Below, in pieces: positions 15,625 to 21,806 of a stretch of 40,590 nt of DNA; positions within the stretch are counted from its first letter, which is position 1, and each line of letters starts with the position of its first letter. The notes below the pieces were generated by a model. The model made no database searches and was not told where the DNA came from. It saw only the letters and a program-made list of their open reading frames with translations. Source of the stretch: a virus. Position numbers and translations under genes: made by a program. Location of the stretch: positions 1-40,590 of IMG/VR virus record IMGVR_UViG_3300013116_000020, one strand, 5' to 3'.

Positions 15625-15834
15625 TTAGTCCTCTCTTTCCGTCTCTGGTTTAAGTGTCTTACCAATGAAAGGATGCCGAGTTACCTTCCGGTAAACATAC
15701 ATCCTCATGTGTTCCTCTACCTCGTCCATGAAAGCGGCTGACACAATGGTGAACTTACCTTTCTTGTACCGTGCGCTGATGTCCAAGGAGTATTCTTTTA
15801 GTGCTGCTCTGTTTACTAGCTTCTTAGATGCCAT
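15625..15834 (-). CDS. Small phage protein, unknown function
   Basis: A 69-residue protein with ribosome binding site AAAGGA 6 bases upstream. It is basic, with a probable beta/turn stretch (KKGKFTIVSAAF) followed by a long helix (MDEVEEHMRMYVYRKVTRHP) and a short conserved-looking tail (FIGKTLKP). This order resembles small phage proteins of unknown function that end in an HPs-GKTL-like motif. A histone-like or nucleic-acid-binding role can be imagined but is not shown. It is the first gene after the 220-bp gap 15835-16054. Confidence 0.6.
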   Translation of the reverse strand: MASKKLVNRAALKEYSLDISARYKKGKFTIVSAAFMDEVEEHMRMYVYRKVTRHPFIGKTLKPETERED

Positions 15835-16054
15835 GATTTTCCTTTCTTAAAGGTGGCGGGGGTAGCAGAGGTCTGAGTAGGTTTATCTCCGGACTTACTA
15901 CTGAGCCGATTTCACATGAAGCGTGTTACTAACGTGGGACAAAACAAGAAAAACCACGTCTCGCTGAGATGGTATCATTAGACCACCGACCACGCATCAA
16001 TCGTCAGCACCCGCCGTTTAATTATCACTTGCGTATTTACAAGTCAATAATTAT
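15835..16054. other. Intergenic spacer with a candidate leftward promoter
   Basis: No credible gene is seen on either strand in this 220-bp gap. It separates the lysozyme-like gene from the recombination operon. It contains a sigma70-like promoter candidate (16021-16047) and a weak ACGTGG/CCACGT inverted pair near 15935-15958. Confidence 0.5.
16021..16047 (-). promoter_or_regulatory. Candidate sigma70-type promoter
   Basis: Read on the minus strand, TTGACT (16047-16042) is followed 15 bp later by GATAAT (16026-16021). The spacing is shorter than the usual 16-18 bp. Its position, just past the lysozyme-like gene and before the operon at 15834 leftward, suits a promoter for the recombination genes. 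Confidence 0.35.
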
Positions 16055-16513
16055 TTATTGGTTTGATTTTCGTAGGTGTGATTCAATCACCATTGCGTTC
16101 CTTATCGTGGACTTGGGGCACTTGGTTATGTCACCCTTGTACTTATCGAAGTACGTCTTGTGCCCTAGGTTCCAGATACACCATAGCTCAGACACCATAG
16201 GCTCTCGCTTCATGCGTCTGATGAAACGGCCTCTGATGATCTCAAGCATATCGTGTGCGTACACCCTAGATACATTCTCTTTCCATGCGAAGTCGTAGGA
16301 ATATGTAAGCAGCTTATGCTTGGCTCGGTATTGGTTCACATCTTTCCACGCGATTGACCAGAATTGCCATTGGCCTCTAGCCATCCCGTTGTCTCCGGTG
16401 ACGTTGCGCCCTCCGGATTCTACCTGTCTTATTGCCTCAACTAGCTCCCAAGATACATTGCTCTGGGCGTTGAGGGAGACACTAAGCAGTGCCAGTAGTA
16501 TTAGTTTCTTCAT
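16055..16513 (-). CDS. Secreted lysozyme-like / transglycosylase endolysin
   Basis: A 152-residue protein. The N-terminus (KKLILLALLSVSLNA) is a signal peptide with likely cleavage after Ala16, so the mature enzyme would act in the periplasm. The lysozyme-like fold is indicated by ELVEAIRQVESGG, with E32 the likely catalytic acid, and GMARGQWQF at 43-51, where soluble transglycosylases have the G-x-x-Q motif. A Trp/Tyr-rich C-terminus follows. The start overlaps the preceding gene by 32 bp. Export by the host Sec pathway would not need a holin to cross the inner membrane. It is the only cell-wall hydrolase recognised. Confidence 0.75.
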   Translation of the reverse strand: MKKLILLALLSVSLNAQSNVSWELVEAIRQVESGGRNVTGDNGMARGQWQFWSIAWKDVNQYRAKHKLLTYSYDFAWKENVSRVYAHDMLEIIRGRFIRRMKREPMVSELWCIWNLGHKTYFDKYKGDITKCPKSTIRNAMVIESHLRKSNQ

Positions 16514-16919
16514 AGTCTATTATTATTTGATCTCTTATTGCTTCGGCTATGTCACTGAACGATCCAGCTTTGGGGCTTGGGGAAGCCTCCGCATAATCGT
16601 CGTTAGCTTTGGACGCACAAATGTCTCGTCCTCCGATGTGTAGCACTATATCCATTCCGGCATCGCGGTTCAGAATGTAATCTTCTCCGGTAGCTCCAGC
16701 CCATTCGCATACCTTTTCTGGAAGGTAAGAGCTTTCACCCTCAAGATGGAGTCCCCCTCCCACATCCGACCACTTCCTGCCGGTGTCTTTTGCGTAGAGA
16801 TCACACAGCACCCCCAAGCAGCAGAACTTTCCGCTTGCAGTTCGTAGTGCCCCGTGTCCCTGTTCGTACTCTCCTGAATCTAGGGCGTCTGCCCATCTTT
16901 TAGCGATTTCTTCTTTCAT
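16482..16919 (-). CDS. Conserved phage protein, unknown function
   Basis: A 145-residue protein that starts in an ATGA overlap with the upstream gene and has a purine-rich AAAAGGAA site. The opening, AKRWADALDSGEYEQGHGAL, followed by GKFCCLGVLCDLY, matches a widespread phage protein of unknown function with this Cys-Cys-Leu-Gly motif. A short C-terminal helix region follows. The family is often encoded among accessory genes of dsDNA phages, with no established activity that I know of. It overlaps the lysozyme-like gene, so the two are probably co-translated. Confidence 0.7.
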   Translation of the reverse strand: MKEEIAKRWADALDSGEYEQGHGALRTASGKFCCLGVLCDLYAKDTGRKWSDVGGGLHLEGESSYLPEKVCEWAGATGEDYILNRDAGMDIVLHIGGRDICASKANDDYAEASPSPKAGSFSDIAEAIRDQIIIDYEETNTTGTA

Positions 16920-17125
16920 TTCCTTTTACCTTTCTTATCACATTTCATTTTCATTGATTGAACATAAAACCATAAGTCAATGATCTCATCTTCAATGTCT
17001 TTAAACATTACCCTCTCATCCAGATTACCAGCGTGTTCTTTCTGACCGGCATCGAACTTTGCCTTGGCCCTGTAATTGAATAGGTCTATTGACTGATCTC
17101 TTATTTGCTCCGGTGTCCTGCTCAT
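16916..17125 (-). CDS. Small MazG-like helical protein (tentative)
   Basis: The start at 17125 is chosen for the GGAGG 9 bases upstream and the ATGA overlap with the preceding gene; this gives 69 residues. The pattern GQKEHAGNLDE followed by IEDEIIDLWFYVQSM resembles short phage proteins related to the all-alpha NTP pyrophosphatase (MazG-like) fold, where E-x-x-D residues bind metal. At this length only half a typical domain is present, so activity is doubtful. It could act as a dimer or have another role. Confidence 0.55.
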   Translation of the reverse strand: MSRTPEQIRDQSIDLFNYRAKAKFDAGQKEHAGNLDERVMFKDIEDEIIDLWFYVQSMKMKCDKKGKRK

Positions 17126-17391
17126 TTTCTTTTCCTCCCTTTCTTTCTCGGCCACTCGGCCTCTATGTGTTTCTCAAGTGTCGCCTTTAATTCAACGGCT
17201 AACTCCTGACTATCAAATGGCCCCCAATCTCTTATGTTCGGAGGGCATTGTCCTTTTAATAACCTTGGCCCCACCCTGTTACCGCTCTCAGTAACAACGT
17301 AGAACACAAGCCAATCTGTTAACTCTCTTCCCATGAACTTCATCGGCTTTTCGACAATGGACAAAGGAAGAACCCAAGTAGTATGTTTCAT
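17122..17391 (-). CDS. Small protein, unknown function
   Basis: The start is placed at ATG 17391 (89 residues). The frame is open to 17472, but that ATG lies only 5 bp past the terminator hairpin at 17478-17511, so it would lack room for a leader. The protein has Trp/aromatic-rich beta segments (DWLVFYVV, RDWGPFDSQELA) and a very basic end (WPRKKGRKRK). It is the first gene of the four-gene run ending in the lysozyme-like gene. No family was recognised. Confidence 0.6.
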   Translation of the reverse strand: MKHTTWVLPLSIVEKPMKFMGRELTDWLVFYVVTESGNRVGPRLLKGQCPPNIRDWGPFDSQELAVELKATLEKHIEAEWPRKKGRKRK

Positions 17392-17477
17392 AACTTTTAA
17401 TTGATGGTTCAAGGTTGTTCCCTCATGCTGTATGGAGACTCCTCGCTGAAGTCTGTTCCTACACGGGGACATGAAAA

Positions 17478-17511
17478 GGGGGACGCACTGCTCTACCTCG
17501 GTGCGTCCCCC
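17478..17511 (-). terminator. Rho-independent terminator after the DUF932 gene
   Basis: A perfect 11-bp stem (GGGGGACGCAC / GTGCGTCCCCC) encloses a 12-base loop. On the minus strand it is followed by TTTT. The plus strand also has a T-run (TATTTTTT), so it may stop transcription both ways. It lies 6 bp beyond the DUF932 stop. Confidence 0.85.
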
Positions 17512-17517
17512 TATTTT

Positions 17518-18594
17518 TTAGTTACTGCTGATTGAGAACTCTTCTGACTTAGTTACGATTAGTTTGTTAACCTCTCGCGGTGTACCCAATCCACGGGTAA
17601 TCTTAGGAGCCTCACAGTACAGCTTCATTGAAGCATCGGAAACCCTCGGAGTCTCGCAGAACTTCTGCAATGTAGAGAATGCTTCCTGTCCCTTCTGAGC
17701 AGTCTTTAGGTAGCCTGTGTCAGAGGTGTGTGTTAGATGCTGGGTAATGCAGTTAAACAGATCGCCAACCTTAGCCTTCAGGCCTTCGGGTGACGGCTTC
17801 TTCCACTGCCTACCTTCTATCTCTACGAATGAGAATCCGTGGTTCCTGTTGGTTTCCCATCCCTGCATTTCCGGTTGCCGATCTGAATCGTAACCGCGCC
17901 ACAGGTAAGGGCGACTCCAGAGGTGGTTGATTTCCTCTCTGTCTTTCTTCATGAAGTTGAGGTTCTTAATTATGTTTAGACCCTCATGCCATGTCACATC
18001 AGTTTCATTTACGTCAGTGAACAGATTGCCATACTGATTCATCCCATCCTCAAAAGCCTCAAGGGACTTGTCGATTCTGGATACAATCATCTGTATGTCT
18101 ATGTTCTTTGTGTGCTTGAACTTGGTTGACATAACACTTCTGTCCATAACCCAGCCATTCATGCAAGCGATACGTTTCAGCGAGGTGTCAGATGGTATTG
18201 CCCATCCTCCATCGTGGCTGGATCGCATACGGAATGTCATTCCAAGCACATCGCCGGTTACATACTCAGTCTTATTGAACATGGGTAGATACCATTCCAT
18301 AGCAACTCTACCGCCCATCTCGCCCGTTGTACCGGACGGAAGGAGGATCGAGTTGAACTGGATTTGCTCCAAGTCTGCTCCACACTTAATGGCCAGTGCA
18401 TTGTCTACCGCATCCTTTATGTCTGGATACTGTACCATGCCGTAGTTTTCGCTGTTGATCCCCAAACAGGTATCCGTTCCCTCTACGTAGATGCCTACGC
18501 GCCGTGGGATTTCATGCCCGTTCGGTGTGTGGATGCTGCGCTTCTCTACCTTGATGTTGTACGCATCAGGGCCATTGGTTTCATTGTCTCTCAT
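17518..18594 (-). CDS. DUF932 (phage/plasmid-like) protein
   Basis: A 358-residue protein with ribosome binding site AAAGGA. The central block, including LGMTFRMRSSHDGGWAIP, SLKRIACMNGWVM and FKHTKNIDIQMI, matches DUF932, a family common on phages and plasmids. It is possibly linked to replication or DNA transactions but has no proven activity that I know of. The N-terminal part (TCLGINSENYGMVQ) is typical of the family's opening domain. A strong terminator follows directly, so its level may be set separately from the downstream operon. Confidence 0.75.
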   Translation of the reverse strand: MRDNETNGPDAYNIKVEKRSIHTPNGHEIPRRVGIYVEGTDTCLGINSENYGMVQYPDIKDAVDNALAIKCGADLEQIQFNSILLPSGTTGEMGGRVAMEWYLPMFNKTEYVTGDVLGMTFRMRSSHDGGWAIPSDTSLKRIACMNGWVMDRSVMSTKFKHTKNIDIQMIVSRIDKSLEAFEDGMNQYGNLFTDVNETDVTWHEGLNIIKNLNFMKKDREEINHLWSRPYLWRGYDSDRQPEMQGWETNRNHGFSFVEIEGRQWKKPSPEGLKAKVGDLFNCITQHLTHTSDTGYLKTAQKGQEAFSTLQKFCETPRVSDASMKLYCEAPKITRGLGTPREVNKLIVTKSEEFSISSN

Positions 18595-18689
18595 TTTTCC
18601 TTTCGAGTAACTAGGTTACTGGCCTAGCAACTGCATACCGCTCACGACTAGCCCTGCAGTATAAACGACTAGCCATGAACGGTGGTGCA

Positions 18690-18707
18690 GTAGCCAAACA
18701 GGGCTAC
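18690..18707 (-). terminator. Short hairpin at the end of the 18704-18973 gene
   Basis: GTAGCC (18690-18695) and GGCTAC (18702-18707) form a 6-bp stem with a 6-base loop that includes the stop codon. No U-run follows on the minus strand, so it may be an mRNA-stabilising or weak terminator hairpin. Confidence 0.35.
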
Positions 18708-18973
18708 CGTTTAACTTTCCAAAGCCTCCACCCGTCGAAATCGGGAAGCCTTCTGGTTGCTAACTTATATTCATGGCCCCTTGAGTGAAGGTATAGCATT
18801 GCCCTGATATTGTGTATGCTGTCCTTTGGGTCATCTATATCTTCGTCCATTAAGACAAAGGAATCTCCGATGCTCATTGACTCAAAGGTTTTAGCTACCT
18901 CGTCTCTGATGGTTCCGGTTAGGTTCTTCTTTCTTTCCCTCGGAACCTTTATTCCACTTTCTATCTTAAACAT
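18704..18973 (-). CDS. Small phage protein, unknown function
   Basis: An 89-residue protein. The layout is a basic N-terminus (GIKVPRERKKN), a GTIRDEVAKTFESMSIGDSF segment, an acidic loop, and a C-terminal strand (RLWKVKR). It resembles small phage proteins with a central 'xxGDSF' strand and a terminal R(V/L)W+ strand, which have no known function. Its leader carries AACCAAAGGAA four bases before the ATG, shared with the next two upstream genes. Confidence 0.6.
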   Translation of the reverse strand: MFKIESGIKVPRERKKNLTGTIRDEVAKTFESMSIGDSFVLMDEDIDDPKDSIHNIRAMLYLHSRGHEYKLATRRLPDFDGWRLWKVKR

Positions 18974-18977
18974 TGTT

Positions 18978-18988
18978 TTCCTTTGGTT
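18978..18988 (-). promoter_or_regulatory. Shared leader AACCAAAGGAA, copy 1
   Basis: The 11-base sequence AACCAAAGGAA lies exactly 4 bases before the ATG at 18973. Identical copies at the same spacing precede ATG 19406 and ATG 19977. It contains the Shine-Dalgarno core AAGGA. Confidence 0.8.
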
Positions 18989-19406
18989 AGTTTTCTAGTT
19001 CCCTTAGCTTTTCTGTCGCTCCCTCGTCTATGAATGCCATAGTCTCGACGCCTCTATCAAAAACCTTAGCAGCCACATCCTTCTTCATGTATATGACCTC
19101 GCCAGTTCTGTAAGCATCTTCGGGATTCATCTTATCCGAATCTTTAAGATCAGATTTCTCGCTGTTCACGCAGACTAAGGCAACGAAGCCGTCATCCAGT
19201 TTCTCCTGAACTTCTGGGCAGAACCCATTGCCTGTTACGTTATGGTTGAATCCGGTCTTTGGGTTGTGCCCCTCAAGATCAATGACAGATTCCCCCGTTT
19301 TCCTGTTATAGCTTTTGGCTAACAGCAGTTGTCCGGTTTCATATTCCCTGCCCGTTACCAGACAGATTCGTTTCTCCATTGCAACGTGTGCATTCTTATT
19401 GTTCAT
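18987..19406 (-). CDS. Phage/plasmid protein with Cys/Gly-rich strands, unknown function
   Basis: A 139-residue protein. The start at 19406 is favoured over an internal ATG (19379) by the fixed leader module. Segments ICLVTGREYETGQLLLAKS, TGNGFCPEVQEKLDDGF, VALVCVNSEKS and RTGEVIYMKKDVA form a recurring order seen in a family of phage and plasmid proteins of unknown function, here with the zinc-type cysteines largely lost. It overlaps the upstream gene by 11 bp. A structural or DNA-related role is not established. Confidence 0.6.
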   Translation of the reverse strand: MNNKNAHVAMEKRICLVTGREYETGQLLLAKSYNRKTGESVIDLEGHNPKTGFNHNVTGNGFCPEVQEKLDDGFVALVCVNSEKSDLKDSDKMNPEDAYRTGEVIYMKKDVAAKVFDRGVETMAFIDEGATEKLRELEN

Positions 19407-19977
19407 TGCTTTCCTTTGGTTGTCTTTTTATTGCTATGTCCATAAGTACGCTAGGCATTGATTGATCTATGTACTTATTGAATTTGTCTGGGTCTACTGC
19501 TACCCAGTGCCTATCTGCCACGATCTCGTCGTATTTATCTGAACTCTTATCCCAGTGCCACTTGCCCTCCCACGCGTATCGCTCATCGAGAGTGTCGAAA
19601 TCAGGCATCACATTTCTTGGCTGCACAAACTTAGCATTAAGCAGCAGCCATACAGCAGTATCCAGCCACGCCCTCTTCGAGAACTTCTCTGGGTCTATTG
19701 TGACCTGTGGTTCTTTAACGCTCCACGGAGCTTCACTGTAGTTCTCACATACCTGCTCTAGGTCTGATAGGCTTTCCATTTTAGTGTTTGCGTTCATGCC
19801 TATCACATTCTCTTTAAGCATATAGCCATTCAGTATGTCGCTAATGCAGAAGGACAAAGAGAATCCAACGTACTTCAGTTTCCAATCGTACATTCCTAGC
19901 ATCTCTTCGTGTTCGCGCCTCGCCATATCAGCGAACTTCCTTCTTCGAGCCGCCCTATCATTTTCTTTTGCTTTCAT
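19396..19977 (-). CDS. Hypothetical protein
   Basis: A 193-residue protein, not recognised. It starts with a charged helix (RAARRRKFADMARREHEEM). Mixed aromatic segments follow (YDWKLKYVGFSL, AWLDTAVWLLLNAKF, ERYAWEGKWHWDKSS), and two DP-[ED/DK]-[K]F-type motifs (IDPEKFSKR, VDPDKFNKY) suggest a repeated unit. It follows a 311-bp leader with a nested hairpin, and is the first of three genes that share the AACCAAAGGAA leader. Its expression is likely to be controlled at that leader. Confidence 0.6.
   Translation of the reverse strand: MKAKENDRAARRRKFADMARREHEEMLGMYDWKLKYVGFSLSFCISDILNGYMLKENVIGMNANTKMESLSDLEQVCENYSEAPWSVKEPQVTIDPEKFSKRAWLDTAVWLLLNAKFVQPRNVMPDFDTLDERYAWEGKWHWDKSSDKYDEIVADRHWVAVDPDKFNKYIDQSMPSVLMDIAIKRQPKESNEQ
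19411..19421 (-). promoter_or_regulatory. Shared leader AACCAAAGGAA, copy 2
   Basis: Second copy of the 11-base leader, again exactly 4 bases before the ATG (19406). It lies inside the 3' end of the upstream gene, so its conservation is not explained by the start alone. Confidence 0.8.
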
Positions 19978-19981
19978 GTTT

Positions 19982-19992
19982 TTCCTTTGGTT
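19982..19992 (-). promoter_or_regulatory. Shared leader AACCAAAGGAA, copy 3
   Basis: Third copy, 4 bases before ATG 19977. Its AAAGGA core is complementary to TCCTTT in the loop of the hairpin at 20012-20073 on the same transcript, so pairing could hide this ribosome binding site. Confidence 0.8.
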
Positions 19993-20011
19993 TGTTGTTT
20001 AGTTTGAAAAT

Positions 20012-20073
20012 CCCCGCCGCCTGATTAGATTGCCAGTTATTTATATGAAAGGAGGTACTGGCTCAGGCGGGGG
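20012..20073 (-). promoter_or_regulatory. Nested hairpin with anti-Shine-Dalgarno loop in the leader of 19396-19977
   Basis: Arms GCCTGA (20019-20024) / TCAGGC (20063-20068) and GCCAGT (20032-20037) / ACTGGC (20057-20062) nest, with outer CCCC/GGGG pairing (20012-20015 with 20069-20073). On the minus strand the apical loop reads ACCTCCTTT, the sequence of the 16S rRNA 3' tail. Its TCCTTT is complementary to AAAGGA in the ribosome binding site at 19982-19992. The minus strand also has ATTTTC after the GC-rich arm, so terminator activity is possible. Confidence 0.55.
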
Positions 20074-20196
20074 TGTAAGATTGTTTAAAGTTTCTAGCTA
20101 ACGAATCCGTCTAACGTAAATGCAAGACCGTTCGCTAACTGTAATTGATTACGTTGTGATAGCTTCACTCGCATTAGTAATCATCAAAGCCCTAAC

Positions 20197-20233
20197 GATT
20201 AGATTCTGACCACTATATATATATAATCTAATC
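20197..20233. repeat. 9-bp inverted repeat around TATATATATAT
   Basis: GATTAGATT (20197-20205) and AATCTAATC (20225-20233) are perfect inverted copies around a 19-bp AT-rich centre. The right arm is also the first part of the NTCTA array. Confidence 0.7.
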
Positions 20234-20270
20234 TATTCTACTCTACTCTATTCTATTCTACTCTATTCTA
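20226..20270. repeat. NTCTA pentamer array, nine units (locus 1)
   Basis: Nine perfect head-to-tail NTCTA units, N being A,A,T,C,C,T,T,C,T, directly after an alternating TA run. It is followed by three TGGAGA boxes. The same order is found at 24377-24438. No protein is encoded here, so codon bias cannot explain it. Confidence 0.95.
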
Positions 20271-20282
20271 TAAAGAGAATAT

Positions 20283-20308
20283 TGGAGATTACTGGAGAAA
20301 ATTGGAGA
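20283..20308. repeat. Three TGGAGA boxes at 10-bp period (locus 1)
   Basis: TGGAGA begins at 20283, 20293 and 20303, exactly one helical turn apart, so proteins bound there would line up on one face of the DNA. The third box extends into the end of the zinc-knuckle gene. Confidence 0.9.
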
Positions 20309-20540
20309 TTGAATTCTGATAGAGGTTTTCCAGACGTTCAACACGGGTTTCTAACTCCCTTCTCAGGGTCACGTTCATCCTAAAATCAGAACGCAGACTG
20401 TGGATAACCTGACGCATAGCCTCTTTATCACCGGCCATCCTGTCTATGGATTGTGCTAGGTAATCCCTGTTCCCCATGCTAGGGCACACAATGGTTTCAT
20501 GATCCTTGCTCTCACATAAATTGCATTTCTTTGCTATCAT
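20289..20540 (-). CDS. CCHC zinc-knuckle coiled-coil protein
   Basis: An 83-residue protein with ribosome binding site AAAGGA. Residues 6-19 (CNLCESKDHETIVC) are C-x2-C-x4-H-x4-C, the spacing of a zinc knuckle that binds single-stranded nucleic acid in retroviral nucleocapsids. The rest is a probable coiled coil (LRRELETRVERLENLYQ) suited to oligomers. Its 3' end carries the third TGGAGA box, and the perfect DnaA box lies within its coding sequence. The phage may thus keep origin-like sites inside a gene for a nucleic-acid-binding protein. Its actual partner is unknown. Confidence 0.65.
   Translation of the reverse strand: MIAKKCNLCESKDHETIVCPSMGNRDYLAQSIDRMAGDKEAMRQVIHSLRSDFRMNVTLRRELETRVERLENLYQNSISNFLQ
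20399..20407. promoter_or_regulatory. Perfect DnaA box
   Basis: TGTGGATAA is the exact complement of the consensus DnaA box TTATCCACA. It lies 92 bp from the TGGAGA boxes and the NTCTA array. The phage encodes a DnaA domain IV protein. A 9-mer like this is expected about 0.6 times by chance in 40 kb, so the context matters more than the match. Confidence 0.6.
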
Positions 20541-20579
20541 CTTGATAAATCCTTTCAGTTAAATTTGGGCATAGAAAAA

Positions 20580-20613
20580 GGGGAGCTACCCATATCTAAA
20601 TGGATAACTCCCC
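20580..20613 (-). terminator. Rho-independent terminator after the 20636-21388 gene
   Basis: On the minus strand GGGGAG (20613-20608) pairs with CTCCCC (20585-20580), with further ATCCAT/ATGGGT-type pairing inside, and TTTTT follows (20579-20575). It lies 22 bp past the stop codon and separates this gene from the zinc-knuckle gene. Confidence 0.85.
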
Positions 20614-20635
20614 ATGTCTCGGCAGTTAGTTACCG

Positions 20636-21388
20636 CTACTCACTATCTGAATCCGCAGATTTTTGCGAACGCTTCCACTCACGATAGAGTGAACGCAACT
20701 CATCTTTTGTCATTTCATCGCCGTCAATAGTGACCGACGTGGATTTAACCTCAGCCGGTTTGACCATCTTAGAGATGAAACTGCCCTTTGTCTGGCGTTG
20801 CATGACGGTACGGAATCCTTGCTTGACCATTTCTTCCACATTTGCAGCACACTGAGGTTCCAGATTCAACATCGAAACACCACGGTGAACAAAGTTGTGG
20901 AGATTGGATTTATCCTTAGCACTCCAACGCTTCTCACCGTTTTTGTTCCAACGCATAACGGGAACCTCCTTCCTCAACTCATAATCATAACGAGTTTCGT
21001 CGGTAGCTTCCTCCTCAGCAACCTTGCCATCCTTATCAGGAGTAACCTTGCGGTGTGCAAGATCAAGATTGGTGAGCATTTTCCTCCACGCTTGTGGCTG
21101 GAATACCGGCGGGGCAGCTATGATTTCAAGCATTTCATCAGTAGGATTTGTGAACGACTTCGGCACATTGACCATTTCACGGCCATCACGCCAGTTCAGA
21201 ATCAGTTCACAAATATCCTTCGGGATAACAGTGTGATCCAACAGGCTTTCGATCTGGTCAACTTCCAATGACATCAGGCTGCCCTCATAAGTGGTGGCAA
21301 TCCATTCGCCATCTTTGTTCCGATCGTCCCTAGTAGACAACTGAGCTTGATTCGCTTTCTCTGCGGTTTCTTTAGTTTTAGTAGGCAT
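20636..21388 (-). CDS. Hypothetical acidic protein
   Basis: A 250-residue protein. The start at 21388 is chosen for a perfect AGGAGGG 4 bases before the ATG; the frame runs to 21451 without support. The middle has a helix-turn pattern (QIESLLDHTVIPKDICELIL), and the C-terminus is Lys/Glu/Ser-rich (ELRSLYREWKRSQKS). No family was recognised. It is the second gene after the divergent region, has its own strong ribosome binding site and is followed by a terminator. This suggests abundant early expression, perhaps as a host-takeover or DNA-associated protein (inference). Confidence 0.65.
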   Translation of the reverse strand: MPTKTKETAEKANQAQLSTRDDRNKDGEWIATTYEGSLMSLEVDQIESLLDHTVIPKDICELILNWRDGREMVNVPKSFTNPTDEMLEIIAAPPVFQPQAWRKMLTNLDLAHRKVTPDKDGKVAEEEATDETRYDYELRKEVPVMRWNKNGEKRWSAKDKSNLHNFVHRGVSMLNLEPQCAANVEEMVKQGFRTVMQRQTKGSFISKMVKPAEVKSTSVTIDGDEMTKDELRSLYREWKRSQKSADSDSE

Positions 21389-21473
21389 TACGCCCTCCTT
21401 TTCTACTGTTGTTACACGCTTCATGCGCGAATGGCCGTTGTGACCATCCAAGTGCCCCCGCAGATCGAGTTAT

Positions 21474-21806
21474 TTATTCACAAACTAGAACGTAGCAATT
21501 CAGGTAATCCCTAAATGCTCCCTTGTTTTCCTTTAGCATTTTCTCGAACGATGCTCCGGTGATTCGGTCAAGGTCACTTTCGACCTGTTCCCTGTAACCA
21601 GCCGGAGCTTTCTTTGCGTGGTTGCAGCAGAACTCGACGGTCGCGGGAATTAGCCCTGTTTTGAACGCATCAAATAACGCGAGCTGTTCCCGTTGCGCCT
21701 GTTCCTGTTTCGCTTGCTTTGCCACCTCAGCTTTGGATTTCTCCTGCACCTTGGTGGCCTGTTGCTCGACTGTGGGGGTTTCAATCTGTAATATTGTTTG
21801 GCTCAT
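21474..21806 (-). CDS. Hypothetical early protein with charged helix
   Basis: A 110-residue protein, first gene leftward of the divergent region, with AAAGG upstream. The N-terminal half is a Gln/Lys/Ala/Glu-rich helix (VEQQATKVQEKSKAEVAKQA). The C-terminal half is compact, with cysteines (EFCCNHAKKAP, CYVLVCE). No family was recognised. Its 3' end contains TTATTCACA (21474-21482), a one-base variant of a DnaA box. Position suggests it is expressed early. Confidence 0.6.
   Translation of the reverse strand: MSQTILQIETPTVEQQATKVQEKSKAEVAKQAKQEQAQREQLALFDAFKTGLIPATVEFCCNHAKKAPAGYREQVESDLDRITGASFEKMLKENKGAFRDYLNCYVLVCE

Larger units (their letters stand above)
19978..20288. other. Gene-free region: leader hairpin, CTAAC motifs, AT-rich array
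   Basis: This 311-bp gap lacks a credible gene. It contains a shared leader (19982-19992), a nested hairpin (20012-20073), four CTAAC(G/T) motifs (20098, 20111, 20135, 20192), a 9-bp inverted pair (20197-20205 / 20225-20233), a TATATATATA run and the NTCTA array. It is the best non-coding candidate for a control or origin region. Confidence 0.75.

Noticed and set aside
20226-20270. NTCTA array as a CRISPR or DnaA-trio element
   Set aside because: There are no spacers. The unit is 5 bp, not 3 bp, and its polarity relative to the DnaA box is opposite to the known trio arrangement.
21474-21482. TTATTCACA as a second DnaA box
   Set aside because: It is a one-base variant overlapping a stop codon, and about one such match is expected by chance in 40 kb.
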